A stretch of 64,000 nt of DNA from Archegozetes longisetosus. Its lineage: Eukaryota; Arthropoda; Arachnida; Sarcoptiformes; Trhypochthoniidae. The stretch spans positions 8,914,001 to 8,978,000 of the forward strand of contig JAEMBT020000005.1 in the NCBI GenBank assembly GCA_018873245.2. The letters are read 5' to 3'. Of the stretch, positions 35,101 through 47,800 are shown piece by piece; position 1 is the stretch's first letter; each line of letters starts with the position of its first letter. A model generated the notes under the pieces. It saw only the letters and a program-made list of their open reading frames with translations, did not search any database and was not told where the DNA came from. A program made the position numbers and the translations under genes.

Positions 35101-36839
35101 TGTTTTGTTTGGTTTGCTTTCCTCAAAAGTTCTCTCTCTCCAAATGAATGAACGGATGAAAAAATGCGATGAAACGCATCATATTTCATAATTATAATAA
35201 AAATCTATTCATTTTTTTCTCGTATTTCTTACTATCCGCGCAAAAGCGTCAGATGATTATGCGTGAAATTTTCATTTAATACAATCAGTCATATGAAGAG
35301 AATTATACTTTCAGAGAAATTTATCAAAAGTATATTTTGTAGAGAATGGGGGCGATTTTTTTGTACTACACGCCAACAGTTTAAACAGTCAGAGATGGGA
35401 ATAAACTTGTTTGAAGTTATTTTTAATGCAAGTCAGAGATAAAAGAATTTTCTACAATATTGTTAGAGTCAAATTGAGCTCAAAAGATAACATTTATAAT
35501 GACTTAGGTGTAGAGTAGGATCACTTGTCAATAGTTATTACCAGTTAATGCGATTCACTTGTCAGATGTGTTGCTTTCAATACATTCTCTAGAGTTTGAA
35601 TCTTTGATACACTTGTTGAGAGTTTAGATCATAGAAATTGATTAAGAATAATAGGAACAAAATTACAACGCATTCACTCCAAACAAATGAGAAGTTTTTC
35701 GTTTTTATTTCTGAATCAGAGATTTGGATAACAAATAAAAAAAACGAATCTATGGAACATGTTATACTGAGCTTTATTAATGGAGTTTATTGAAAAGAAT
35801 ATTCCTTCTCACATTTGAACTGAAAATTAATGAAAACTCTTGAGATGATGTGGTTTGCTTTGAAAGTAGTTCTTTTATGAACAACATATAATACTTATGA
35901 AACAAAACCATATTCTATCTGAGAAGCACGTAATTCGATCGAGCTCATATACTTCGCCATGCAATCACATACAGATCTCATACTGTTTCTATTTTAAGTT
36001 TTTCATCAATATTACTTTTCAAGTTGAATGTAAGCAATGCAAACTGTAATTTATTAGGATTTCTTTATTTAGGATATACACAAGATTCAAACATTTCAAA
36101 TATATTGAAACAGATTGAAAAACATTTTCAAAACATTTTCAAAACAGCTAAAGTTCACAAAAAAGAGTAAAATGTTCGAAACGAGCGCCATCAAACATAA
36201 TCACATTCAATCGTATTGAGCCAGAATCAATCAATTGTAACATAATTGAACGAGAAAACCAATACAAATCTGATTTAATTTTAAGAGAGTGTTCAACAGC
36301 AAAAGCTTGACAATAGCAAATCCAATAGTATCCTCAATACAAACCTTATAGAATAGGAGAATTATTGCTTATCTAAAAATAGCTCATTTACTACGAGGTA
36401 AAAGTGCAACAGATTAGATGTCCAGATATTTGTTGGACTGCAATTCGAAGCAATCAACAAATAGCAGCGAATGGCATTTTTTCACTATTATTACGATTAA
36501 ATTTGAGAAATAAGCATTATTAGAAAGAATGCATAGAAAATCCAAGCGAAAATCAATGCAATAGCGATTCTTTGTCAACATGTACAGGTATAATTTCATC
36601 TAAAAACTCGATTAAAGATCATTCAATCCAATGCAACACGGGTCATTTATTTAATCTAAAACTACTCAAATGCTTGCCTAAGGCCTTGTTTTATCAAAAG
36701 AATCAAAATATTTGTATTTATGATCTATTATATTGTTGAAACGCCTAGAAAATGTAATTCAAATTAATCTGTAATCTTATTTGCACAAAAAAGAATAAAT
36801 ATTTTTACAGGATTCTTATACTCAAAAGATGATACACTC
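32173..36839. other. Non-coding region
   Basis: I see no supportable exon. Short open frames such as 32528-32782 lack splice and family support. A 16-bp-arm imperfect hairpin lies near 33665-33702 (CACACTaagAGTGTG core). Confidence 0.45.
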
Positions 36840-36975
36840 TACACAAGATCAGCCAAAGGCATGCATTTAGGAATGTCAACAATAATACAAGCTTTGGCTA
36901 TTATTCGGTTATAGTCGATGCAGACTTTGAGTATAGGAAATCGTGTGGCTACCTGAAAAGCGTTCTGCCTTACCT
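36840..36975 (-). mobile_element. Reverse-transcriptase relic of Ty3/Gypsy type
   Basis: On the minus strand the frame reads ATRFPILKVCIDYNRIIAKA and continues VDIPKCMPLADLV before a stop. K-V-C-I-D-Y-N..I......I..MPL.DL matches the reverse-transcriptase segment (R-x-C-V-D-Y-R..N..T....YP.P..DDL) of LTR retrotransposons. Only this block is recognisable, and neither LTRs nor other domains were seen. An old, truncated copy. Confidence 0.45.
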
Positions 36976-39900
36976 AGCGCTATGAGCATCACTCCCCTTA
37001 CCTAATCTACTAAATATACAATCAAGATCACTAATTCATGTTAAGTTTAGTTAAGTTAAGTAAGGGCAATGGCACGCGTAGGGCAGTAGATATGGGAGAA
37101 CACTGCTTAGGTAACAACATGACTCCCTTATACCTAGATCCTACATCAACCCTTAACCGAACTATAACCTAAGTTTCATTACTTTTTGATGCAATCAACT
37201 TATACACTAGTATTTCAGCTCAAAGCTTATTAAGTTATAAAGAAAGCCATGTTTGGACCATTTTTTGTAAAGATAATGTTGTTTGTCAACGAGAAGACAT
37301 TGTTCTTTAAATAGTAGAGTTTTAAAGTTGCAAAATAGCTTTAACAAACATTTTTAAAGCTTTAGCTTTGATTTAACTGCCAGAAATAGAAATAAGAATT
37401 GTAAAACATTTCGCATTCAATATTTGTTTTCTGAACACTCTCTTAATTTATGATTAATCCGACTGAATGAAATAAAAATTAAAACTATCAAGCACCCAAT
37501 CAAAAGATCTATTGTATGATAGCGAGAATGCATGAAAAATGAAGTCTGAATTAGTTCTTACACACGTGTCGTTTTATAATAATATGGCAATAATATGGGG
37601 GCAAACCCAAAACCTAAATAGAATTGAATGACATATACAAAACCAATGTAAACCCCTAGACCGTAAAATACGATTTTCGCCTCGAGAAAAGCAAATGAAA
37701 TAACACGCAGACAAACCCCATATCGCATCCATTGCCGCTATGATGCTTATACCCAAAATTGAGTTATTAGAGAAAAGTTAATGAATGCGACTCATGGCAT
37801 AGGATATTATGGCAAAACAATTAGAGCAATAGCTTGATTTTGGTGCTGATATGACATCGATATGATATGATGGGCGGACTCATGGCTAGAGATGAAAATT
37901 TGTGCTAAATGCATAAAGTAACATGATTATGCTCCCTTTTGCATCCTATTTTCTATGACAGCTTCTAGTTTTCCAATAGAAAACTCACAAATAAGCATAA
38001 AAAGCATAAAACCTCCAAATCTGAAAGCATAACTCTTCATCTCTATTCATAATTAGAATAAAAGTGTTTTTATTACGAGAACAGTCACTACAGTTGCGCT
38101 CTTGTGATAACTGATTTGCCACAACTAGAATAAGGTATTTCTATGCGAATAGACTTATCCGTAAACAGAGTATTGACAGACATGATTATCAGCTGCAAAA
38201 TAAACATATGTATTCAATCATTGAGAATCTGTATCAGATTCTACTATAAAAGCAGAACTGATATCAAGAACAGAGCAAGTGATGTACGAACTGTAGCAAC
38301 AATCCATTAACAAGAATGAAAACCGCATTATTTTTGCTTTCGATCTCTGTTTGGAGAGACTGAGCTTTATTATCCAAACAAAGCTTTTATAGCTAATAAT
38401 ATGCTCATCAGATCAGTTAACTTGAGCTCAGCGAGACTCTGCGAGAGTCAGTTTGACATTTATTAGCAAAATAATGACGAATTGAGATTACTTCTAATGA
38501 ATAGCTCTAAGTTCATAACAGGATATCTTCTAATTCTTTCTACCAAATGCTGTTAAAAGTATTGTTGCAGGTCATGTGCTAATAGTGATATATAGGTTAG
38601 AGTGAGCGCGCGAAAGCACTAATTTAACGTAACTTTAACTGGGCTCAAATATGAGCCTATTTTACAACAATACTTGGCAGAAGTTGAGACACCATATGAC
38701 AAAACGTCAAGTACATTGTTGCACTGTTTTTCCTGTATTAAGCCGTACTAAATGCCAACTTAAATGAAGGCTTACTTAATAGTGGATTTTGATTCTACGT
38801 GTGACTATCTATTGTTATGCATATTAAGTATCAAATATATAGTACACGTGAATTTTGCTAGGCTGTATTCACTATTAATAGGGACAACTGAAATTTGAAT
38901 TGGTTGTTTTTTTCACGCAGTTCCTCAATTAGAGTCAATATGAAAAAAGGATACTTTCATTTTGATTGAATTTGAGCTGAACTCTTTTGAGTTATTATTT
39001 ATAACAATTGGATAAAATAGTGAAAGATTAACTTATTTTCGTGATAAGTATTACTGATATCTACTGATAATGTTTATCGCTTATAGCAATAAAAATCTAA
39101 TATACCTGAAATTGAGATAGACTGTGACCTCAATATTCTGTAATGTCAATGCTTTTGCTTCCTTTTATTAGCTTTTGTTGTTATAGACCGTTCGTCAATA
39201 CGTTTGAATAAAACAAAATAAAGTGATGTCGCTTTTGTCTGCTGTATCTCCAATCACACCGAGCAACTAATTTTGCCAATTTAGTTTTAACAGTTTTTAC
39301 ATTTTGCAGTTAAATCAATTTGTATCCTATATCTTTACTACTGTTCGCAAAACATCAGATGGAAAATTTGATGTTTACTTGCTTCAAATTGTTCTCCAAG
39401 TTCTATTCAAATTTCACTCGCGATTAAAATACTTTTTAAACGGTTTTCAAATAATCATCAAAACAAGTGTAGATTTATTTGACATAAGTATGGGTTTGTT
39501 GAAAGAAAGCAGAAATTATGTGAGTTGTAGCAAATAATTGTTTATAAACTCGAGAAGATGTAACGTTACGCTTTGAAACAGTTACTTGTGATACTTGAGC
39601 CTTTTATCATTTAGATGAGGAGTCAAATTTACTTAATTACTGCGTAGCAACCACTTTAATGGACCCCTTTTCACTATTATATATAAAACTTTTGGATGCC
39701 TTTCGGTTCTTCTTATTTGAAGCGGACAACAATGTAATTAATGTGAATCAGCGCTCTCTTTAATTTAGCGTTAGCTCAAATAGTCAGTACTAAACAGTCT
39801 TATCTACACTTTAGTTGTTCGGACTCATTAAACTCTGTTAGAGTTAGAGAGAAGAAGAATCACATTTCAAGCGCACTATTTCTAAACTATAGTTACACTT

Positions 39901-41188
39901 ATTAGCCTTTATTATAAGTTGTACGTTGACTTTATTTTACATTATCATCAAAAATCATTTATGATGGCATGACAGCCATCTCTGCCTTTCTGAGAATTGA
40001 ACGCATTATAATTATCTAAACACGAAAATTGCTTCTAACGGCCTACTAAATAAAACTTTTCACTTACGACAGACAGTTAATTATATTTTGCTTCTCACTA
40101 ATGCAATCTTCATGTGGTTCACGATCCTTCAAATCAATCGATTCCCTATATATTTACCTAATTTATAATTCAATTTATTCTTCATTAATTTAAAGATTAA
40201 TTCGTTTTTTCGTTTATTCAAATTGAAGTATTTTATTCTTTCCAACTGTTTCATAATTAACTAATTCATTCAATTTGAGTGTTTCTAAACTTGTTTTCAT
40301 TCTATAAAAAAAAGTTTGGCTAAACAAATATCTGTGGTTAATACATAGCAAAGTATTTAATTTATTGGAAGAACTATTATTTGAAATAATGAATGAATAC
40401 ATAAAGTGATTATTTCTAATAATAATGATATTTTTGCTCAATATTGAAAGAATGCAAATGGATATCAGTGTTTTAATAGAGTATTGAAAGGATATATATC
40501 TGAAATTTTATCACAGGTGTAAAAATAAAATACTAAACAACAGAAAAATGTGTATAATAGAAAAGAATAAAAATGTTGGTTGACCTACACCTAAACCTCC
40601 ACCCTTGCTATCAATAATAAGTTATTCGAACATTTATAATGCGATTGGTCTCTGGCACGCAATCCAATAAAATGAAGAACAATACTGACAAACTTTCATA
40701 ATCAATGAGACATAAATATAAGTTGTGAAAAGCAGAAAAATGCAGTTTTTATTGTTATAAATTCTATATAACAAGGGCAATAATTATAGATTAGAAGGTC
40801 ACAGTTGAACAACACTTTTTAGGTGTGCTGTTTGCAGATTGGTCAATATTTTTCTGTTTAATGATAGATTGTGGAGGTTTTTATATACTCTCAAAATGAT
40901 CAAATTTATTTTAAAGAGCCGACACAAGAACTTGAGTCAAATTAGACTTGAACTACTTTCCAACGATTGATATTTTCTTTTTTGATTTACGAACAAATCT
41001 TACTTTGGATTAGATAAATATATACTTGAACTTTGAGTGGGTCTCAAGTCCTGTAGATTAGGTATCTTTCCTTTATAATGCAATAAAAGATTAAATATAT
41101 TTTATTGAATATATGAAGGTGCAGTTCAAATAAAAACTAACTGGTATCTAAATTTTTGAAATTTTCTTAACTTGTTTAGCTTCGAGAA
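36976..41188. other. Non-coding region
   Basis: No supported gene. A GC-richer patch at 37574-37756 has an open minus frame with a hydrophobic start (SIIAAMDAIWGLSACYFICF), but no splice context or recognisable family. Confidence 0.4.
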
Positions 41189-42204
41189 ATGGATTCCAAA
41201 CTCCTATTGACTTACATAATACTAAGTGTTGCTTATTCAACTATAAGATGTGAACAATTGAATTTGATTCATAATAGTTTGCCTAAAAATCAAAAGGACC
41301 ACTCACTGGGTATTGCAATGCTTACTATGGAGGAAAGTGATGACACCGCAATTATAGCAAACAAAATCGCGGATGAAATGACTAACAAATTTGGGGATAA
41401 CTGGTACTGCTTTGCGTTCGCTAATGGAACAGGATCTATGTCTAAGCCTAATGTAATCTCTTTCTAATAGCCAACTATTTTTCATAAATCAACTTTTTCT
41501 TCTATCTATTGATGACCTTTAGGAAAATCCAATGATTCAATTCTCGTTCAACGATTTTGAAATACTTTTATTTACGATTAAACCCCTGGTAATATTAAGT
41601 TTGTTGAAAATTTATAGAGATTCTAAAATTTCGTAATTATTTTCAGCCTCATCAAGAATTAACAATTCAAGAGTTGATAAAAGAAGCAATAAGTTCTTCA
41701 GTCAAAGTGACCAATAATGGGACAGAAAATGAATCACTCTTTCAGATTAGCAAAGAATCTCTGAAAAAATGTGATAATCACATTTCAAAAAAGGACTGCT
41801 TCAACCAAACCGCAGAAATCATACGTTCTAAATTAAATTCCACTAATCATGCACAATGGCAAGTTTCTGTTGGACAAGTAAATTCTTGCTTCGAAAAGTA
41901 TACCAACGAGAATGCAATTGAAAATATTGAATTTTCATATGGGCAAATTTACTTTCAAATAGTACAATTAAATACTTGTCAATCTGTAACTCCTGTATCA
42001 CCTATAAAACCTGAGATGTCCACTCCCAGAACAACAAAAGCAAGGTCAGCAACACCACCACCACCACCACAACAACAACAACAACAACAACAAAAGCAAG
42101 GTCAGCAACACCACCACCAACAACAACAACAACATTGGAACCATAGATTGCAGCATTCCATATTTCGATTAAATTTATATAAGCATATTTTGAATTTCAA
42201 GTAA
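41189..42204 (+). CDS. Secreted protein with two dynein-light-chain-like domains
   Basis: Three exons (41189-41452, 41523-41588, 41647-42204), all joined in phase 0, with donors gtaatc and gtaata and acceptors ctttag and ttttcag, give 295 residues. Residues 1-21 are a signal peptide (LLLTYIILSVAYSTIRC). Residues 40-110 follow the dynein light chain LC8/DYNLL fold: DDTAIIANKIADEMTNKFGD, NWYCFAFANGTGSM, then MIQFSFNDFEILLFTI, matching the LC8 plan of helix, W-x-C strand, G-S and a final I.F......ILLF strand. Residues 148-220 repeat it: QTAEIIRSKLNSTNHAQWQV, then VNSCFEKYTNEN and IEFSYGQIYFQIVQL. LC8 is normally a single-domain cytosolic hub, so an exported double domain is unusual. A Pro, Gln and His-rich tail follows; its reading frame is doubtful. 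Function unknown. ATG choice rests on the leader that follows. Confidence 0.8.
42031..42130 (+). repeat. CAA/CCA trinucleotide tract with a frame-shifted direct duplication
   Basis: A segment of about 33 bp beginning ACAACAAAAGCAAGGTCAGC occurs at 42031 and again at 42087. The offset of 56 bp is not a multiple of three. The first copy is read as TTKARSATPPP, the second as QKQGQQHHHQ. In the first copy's frame the second would again read TTKARSATPPP, followed by a Thr run and a stop near 42139. A one-base change in the CAA run could thus switch a Thr/Pro-rich tail to the Gln/His-rich tail seen here. Confidence 0.85.
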
Positions 42205-44840
42205 AATAAGATTCTTTTTAAAGTAAATTCTCTATGAATAACAACTAGATTTAGATTAATATTGTTAACTTTGACAAAAATTTGAAGTGTATGAGCTTGA
42301 AAATAACAAGTGCTAATGATTTTTTGTCCATTCAAAATTGAAAATTACATATTTAAAAACTCACTTCGAAATCCAAAGATCGAGACCAGTTTGCAAACTG
42401 ATTGACTAATCATTCAAAAGTAAAAGTCGTTCAAAGGTTCAGAAACTGAATCAATTTCTGTTATGACAACTATTTAGACTAATTTACACTTAGATTAGTC
42501 TTATGCTTATTTGCTGCTTGATATGATTTTTTCATTCAACTTATTTGTTATACAAAGTACGTTACCATTCGTTCAATGTTTGTTTGCAAACTTAGACATC
42601 TGAGAAGTCCGACCAACAAACACTGAATGTCTTTCTTGGAATTATAATTATTTTAGTGATCGTGTGCCTGCCTCTCTGATGCCTGGCTGACAGGTGAGAA
42701 CAGATTTGATTATTGATTCAGATCTTTCGGCAATCGTTTGGTTTATTTTTTGTGTCCGACTTCAGATTTAGATTATTTTTTGTTTTGTCGCTATTCATCT
42801 AATCTAATGCTGTTGTATTTGATCAAAGTCTGAAAGTTTTGTGAAAACTATACAAGTTTTTAAGTTCTTAATGCTTTTAAAGTTAAGATTTAAACAAAGG
42901 ACGTGAGTGAATATAGTTATATTTTTTCAATTTAAAATATGATTGTTGCCCTAAATGCTTGAAAAAATATTACTAAAGACAAAGTTTACAGTCTTTATCT
43001 TTTGTTTTTGTACTTAAGGCAAAACGTTGATTTTAATTATTAATTAAGAATAACCTAAAAAGAAACGACAGCAAAACATAACCAAAAGCAATCAATTTTG
43101 ATAAAAGTGGTGATTTGTTGGGCACCAAATATAGATATATAATGTTAAGCACACATCATATAACAATAAATGAATATAATATGATTACTTAGCATTCCTA
43201 TAATGGTATATGATTTTACTTTCGTGCATATAATTATATATATCTACTAAAAGCTCTTTTTTGATTCCCTCCTTTTTCTGCTATTAGTCAGTTAACACAT
43301 TATCTATCATTTGTCTCTAATCTATCTTAAGAGTGTTGGTCGACACTGACGTTTTGGTTGAGCACCTGCTTGGCCAAAATTAGTTTGTTCGTTGTAGTTT
43401 ATTAAACTTGGATCCTATCAGTACTCTAACTCTTACTTCGATAGTTTCATTTTTAAGTAATCTCCAATTCATTGCTATTATTATAACATTATTGAATCTA
43501 TTTTTGCAGTTATTTATCTTTTGTTAACGATCATTTTATCGATTAACTTAAGCTCGTGTCTCAAACTGCAATACATTGAATTTTTTAAAACTTCGCTTTA
43601 GTGTAAGAGAGAGAGAGAGAGTATGTAATTAGAGATGAAATATTGTTTATATCAAGAATAAAATTATATATTACTCTTGTTAGTCATTTATAATTTTCGC
43701 TCAAACTTCTAAGTTATTACTGCATAAATCAATTAATTAGTTGAAATACATTTATAAAAAGATAATATTATACTCATAGAGAAAGAAATTCACTTTTGAC
43801 ACAATAAAAACCTAAGTGTATCACATATTTGTTTACTTTGAAAAAGTTTCAAAACTCAATTTTAAACTTGATTTTAGGGTAAGCTAGGAGTGAAATGATG
43901 AGAAGAGTGTATAAATTAGTGACCATTAATTAGTATTTAATGTTGAAAAGAAGGGTGCCCAGCATGAGACGTACTCTACATTACAATATATTGCAGAAAT
44001 GATAGAATTATACAAATTTTATCACATAATATTTTATGATGGCATGCAATTAGCTCTGAAAGTATAAAGTGGTTTTCATTAACTAAAATCGATACCAAAA
44101 GCTAACATAGAATACAGAGTATTGTTGAAAGAGTCATAAATGAATGAAAAAATAAAGATTATATAATTTGTTGTCTTTTTATGCTATTGTTTGCTATGTT
44201 ATTATTAGTGGACTTCTTTCACGTAATGAATAATAATCATTAATATTGAATTGCAGCCTAAGCTTACCGTAGAAATACATTAATCATATAGAACGAAGAA
44301 TATTCTGGTTGGATAGTCAGTCATTTCTTTCTTTGTATAATTAGGTTTCTGTTTCTAATTGTACTGTTCAGTTGTATTGAAAAAAAGGTTTACAGTATAA
44401 CCAAAATTAGTCCATTCCATCAAAAGTCTCATTTTTCACTTTCGAAACTCCTGACAGGTGTTAATGGGATGATTCTGTTCGAATCAAGTTTTAGGTAACA
44501 GAAGATGGACAGAAAGTTAGCTAACTCCTTTTTTCAATTCTGCAGCACAGATATAATAGCGAAAAACTCTTTCGTAGTAAAAATAAATATTTAATATGAT
44601 TTTTCTTTTACAACTTAGAGAAGAAGTTGTTATGATCACCCATTCTTGAGAGACATGTCCTATTTGTCATAGCTTCTAAATAAATATTTTCAGTCATCGA
44701 AAAGTTTGAGCAGTACATAAAACAAATAGTCTGATTAAATAGACTGAAGATCAGATCATGATATTTTCAACGAATTTTCAATGAATTTAGAATAAGTTAC
44801 TAATTATAGAAAGAATAAGATTGGGCTAATTTGGTAAAAG
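42205..44840. other. Non-coding region
   Basis: Nothing coding is supported. A short AG run lies at 43605-43620. Confidence 0.5.
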
Positions 44841-44849
44841 ACCAGACAT

Positions 44850-45030
44850 TCCCAAACGTATGAAAGTTTTGCCATCAGTTAGCTCTAGCTGTGAAAGAAC
44901 TTTTAGCTTGATTTCTAAATGCGAGCACACATTCTAATAGCCGGCACACGAATGAAAACAAATGAGATTCTCTAACGAACCATTACAAGAATTTCTCACA
45001 ACAATTCGTCTCAATAAAAAGAGCAAATTC
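44850..45030 (+). mobile_element. hAT transposase C-terminal relic
   Basis: The plus frame reads KVLPSVSSSCERTFSLISKC and, after stops, NEPLQEFLTTIRLNKKS. P..S...CER.FS......R...L....L.....I..N is the hAT-superfamily dimerisation region. In-frame stops (two near 44937, one near 44951) and an apparent shift show it is dead. The minus open frame at 44934-45236 is its antisense shadow. Confidence 0.6.
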
Positions 45031-47384
45031 AGCAGTTGGGGAATACTGTTGTATACCTTGACTTCCTTGTAGCTCAAAAATAATGCGAAATCCATAGAGC
45101 AGTTCAACTTGACTTTCAATCGACTAAAAGATTCCTTAATCTCATCGACCAATAATAATAATAATAAAAGAGGAGAAAAGTCATCGAAGTTTTTATAATA
45201 GCATATCAGCTCTTCATTGTTGCGATAGTCTCTCATCTAAGATAATGAGTTGATTTCAAAGCCACTTTCAATTCAACATTAAAGTCATTTATTGCAAATG
45301 TTGAAAAAAGCAGTTAGGATAAAATCGTTTCTTATAATTTAATATTTTACTTAAGCTTATATTCCTTTTTTTATCTTACACTCAAAAAGATTGCTAAAAG
45401 TTCAGCTTATCATTGTCAAATAAATTTATTGCCTTTACAATAGTTTTGATTTTCTTTCTGATTTCTTAATCAAATTTACTAGGCTTCAAGTGTATTTAAA
45501 AATTTAAAAGTCAATTCACCCTTATTTACACAAAAAAAACTTTGTAATTCATAAGTTCAGATACTTGGTTGTGATTTAGTTCATTTAACCAAAAATTATG
45601 AATCATTCGAATTAGTATTACCAACTTTGAAGCATATTTGTTATTCGATTCTTAATGGAACTTCTTTATCGATTTGTTGATAGGTTTTTGAGATTTTAAT
45701 ATCAAATTCAAAACAGTGTTCAAAATGAGTATAAATATCAGATTTGATAGCAAATGCTTTGACTTAGACTTTCGCACTCCATTTAAATAAATGTAACTGA
45801 AGTGAAGCAATTTGAACTTATGTTTGTCGCATTAAAGAATCTTAAATGTGCTAAAAGTTTCAAATCGATTTTGATTAGAGACAAAGTGATGAGAAGTTGA
45901 CATAAAGCTGTGATCTGTGAGTCTAGTGAGCAAAGCCTTTATTTGAACTAAAAATACAGTAAACACTATAAAAATTGTTCAATAGCTAGAAATTGTTTTC
46001 CCAATGAACCCATAAAAGGATGGTTTGGTATTTTCAAGTGGGTTTTAAACACTTCTTCTGCTTCTACTCAAAAGTTAAACATAAAGCAGAAGTTCTCTCA
46101 CTTGAAGTGTCGGTCAATTTTACAATTCAATAGACTCTAAAAAATTGTTGAGAAGATCGCACCACAAAATACAAGATGAACACAGTTTGAATTCTTGATT
46201 TTGAAATCAACTATTCTTTTGTTGAGTGGAAGTCCCAGTGGGGCGCACAAAAACGTTGCACTTCTTTTTCTCTCAGATGAAAAATTGAATGTCTGACCAT
46301 TTTTTAATACCTTTGCACTCATATAGTTTTCTCTACTTTATAAGTTTCTGTATTTTATTATATATTTATTTTTTACTTCCTCTACTCTTTTTCTTTTTCT
46401 TCTTTAAAGTTCAAGTTTTTTAGATTCAAAATTCAATTTCTACTTTTTCTATTGATTATGACTTGCGTTAGAAATTTATGTAAAGACCATTTTCTTGAGA
46501 GAAATCAATTTTTAAACACTTCTTCGTGTCATATACTGTTTTGAATTTCAGTATTTGATCGCGTTGTATTGAAACGTTTTTAGAACAAGTTCTTATTATT
46601 TGACTCGTTAGCTAACAAGCTTTCAGACCTTATTTATAACGGACGAAGTATTTTCTTAACATCTAGACTTTTAAACAAAAATATTTTATAACTCCAACTC
46701 CAACTTAAGGTTTATATTGACTGAGACAACTTGATTAAAAAAAAACGCGCAGCGACTAAAAATCTTTCAATTTGGCTCTTCGCAGAGCCGTAACTAGTAG
46801 TCAGACTAAGGGGTTATAGACTTACTAGAGATTCTGAGATCTTTGAATTTATGCAAATCAAATTGAGCAAGTTTCAAAACTTCTTCTCTGAATCAAGTGT
46901 TAAAAACTTCAAATAGAACAATTGTATAACTTTTTGCTTAATTCCAATATTAATCGATTTTTAAGTTTAGCCCTGGCAAACTCGCAATTCTAGTTACTGC
47001 ATTGGTTTTTCATTAAATAGCTTTGCGCTAAGAAAATTGACATTCACTCCAATGTTATTTTTATTGATTTGTAAACGTTTTAAGTATTAATGCGTTTGTG
47101 TATTAATTTTGAAAAATGTCATATCAGAATAAAACGACTCTACAGTTTAAGAAAGCGGATTAGTTGCAAAATAAATAGAAAATCCACTCAATCATAGACT
47201 AAACCTTACAGATTAGTGATAGCGATCTCGATAAACCTATGATCAATCAGTTGATTGCAAGATGTACAGTATAAAGGCATAAACATAGCATAAATAAGTA
47301 AAATCGTGTGTTTTATTAGGTAAATATAAAAAACTATTCTCGTATGATTTGATACGAAGCATAAAAGTTTAATCTATGAAACAG
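45031..47384. other. Non-coding region
   Basis: No supported gene. It contains the perfect stem-loop at 46774-46789 described separately. Confidence 0.5.
46774..46789 (+). other. Perfect 6-bp stem, 4-base loop resembling a histone 3' stem-loop
   Basis: GGCTCT-TCGC-AGAGCC has the same stem as the metazoan histone mRNA 3' stem-loop (GGCTCT...AGAGCC), but the loop is TCGC rather than a T-rich loop and no histone gene lies upstream. It may be coincidence or a relic of a transposed histone cluster. Confidence 0.3.
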
Positions 47385-47800
47385 TTTAAACTAGGGTGAC
47401 CAAGCGTTCAGATTTTAGTATAACTAGTCCAGAGTGAACCCCAATCTAGACTCATTTTGTCCAGATTTGAGCTGAATAAATATACATTTCTATCATAAGT
47501 GCTTTATATGATCAGTAATTCAGTGCATATTGATTCTAAGCTAACTTATTTTAATCTATTGAAATTGTTGGTCTAATTACTTGTTCAGAACTTTACAGCA
47601 CGTCAAAGATAACTCAAGCTATACTCAATGCTGCAAAACCACGAAAGATATATAACTAATTCGCAGTTGAAATTTTGTAGGTTTTTTGTATTCGTTATAT
47701 ACTGTAAATAAATTTTAAACTTTAAGAGAATCTTAAAGGGGGGACCCTTCGATATCTTTTGTCCAGATTTGGGCTCAAAACTTGGTCACCCTAGTTTAAA
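47385..47800. mobile_element. Inverted-repeat MITE with perfect 20-bp ends, piggyBac-like TTAA
   Basis: TTTAAACTAGGGTGACCAAG at 47385-47404 is the exact reverse complement of 47781-47800. Both ends contain TTAA, the target duplication of piggyBac-type elements, bordering ACTAGGGTGACC. The 416-bp interior has no open frame and includes an unusual GGGGGG run. Confidence 0.85.

Noticed and set aside
44934-45236. 100-codon minus-strand frame
   Set aside because: Antisense shadow of the hAT relic on the plus strand.
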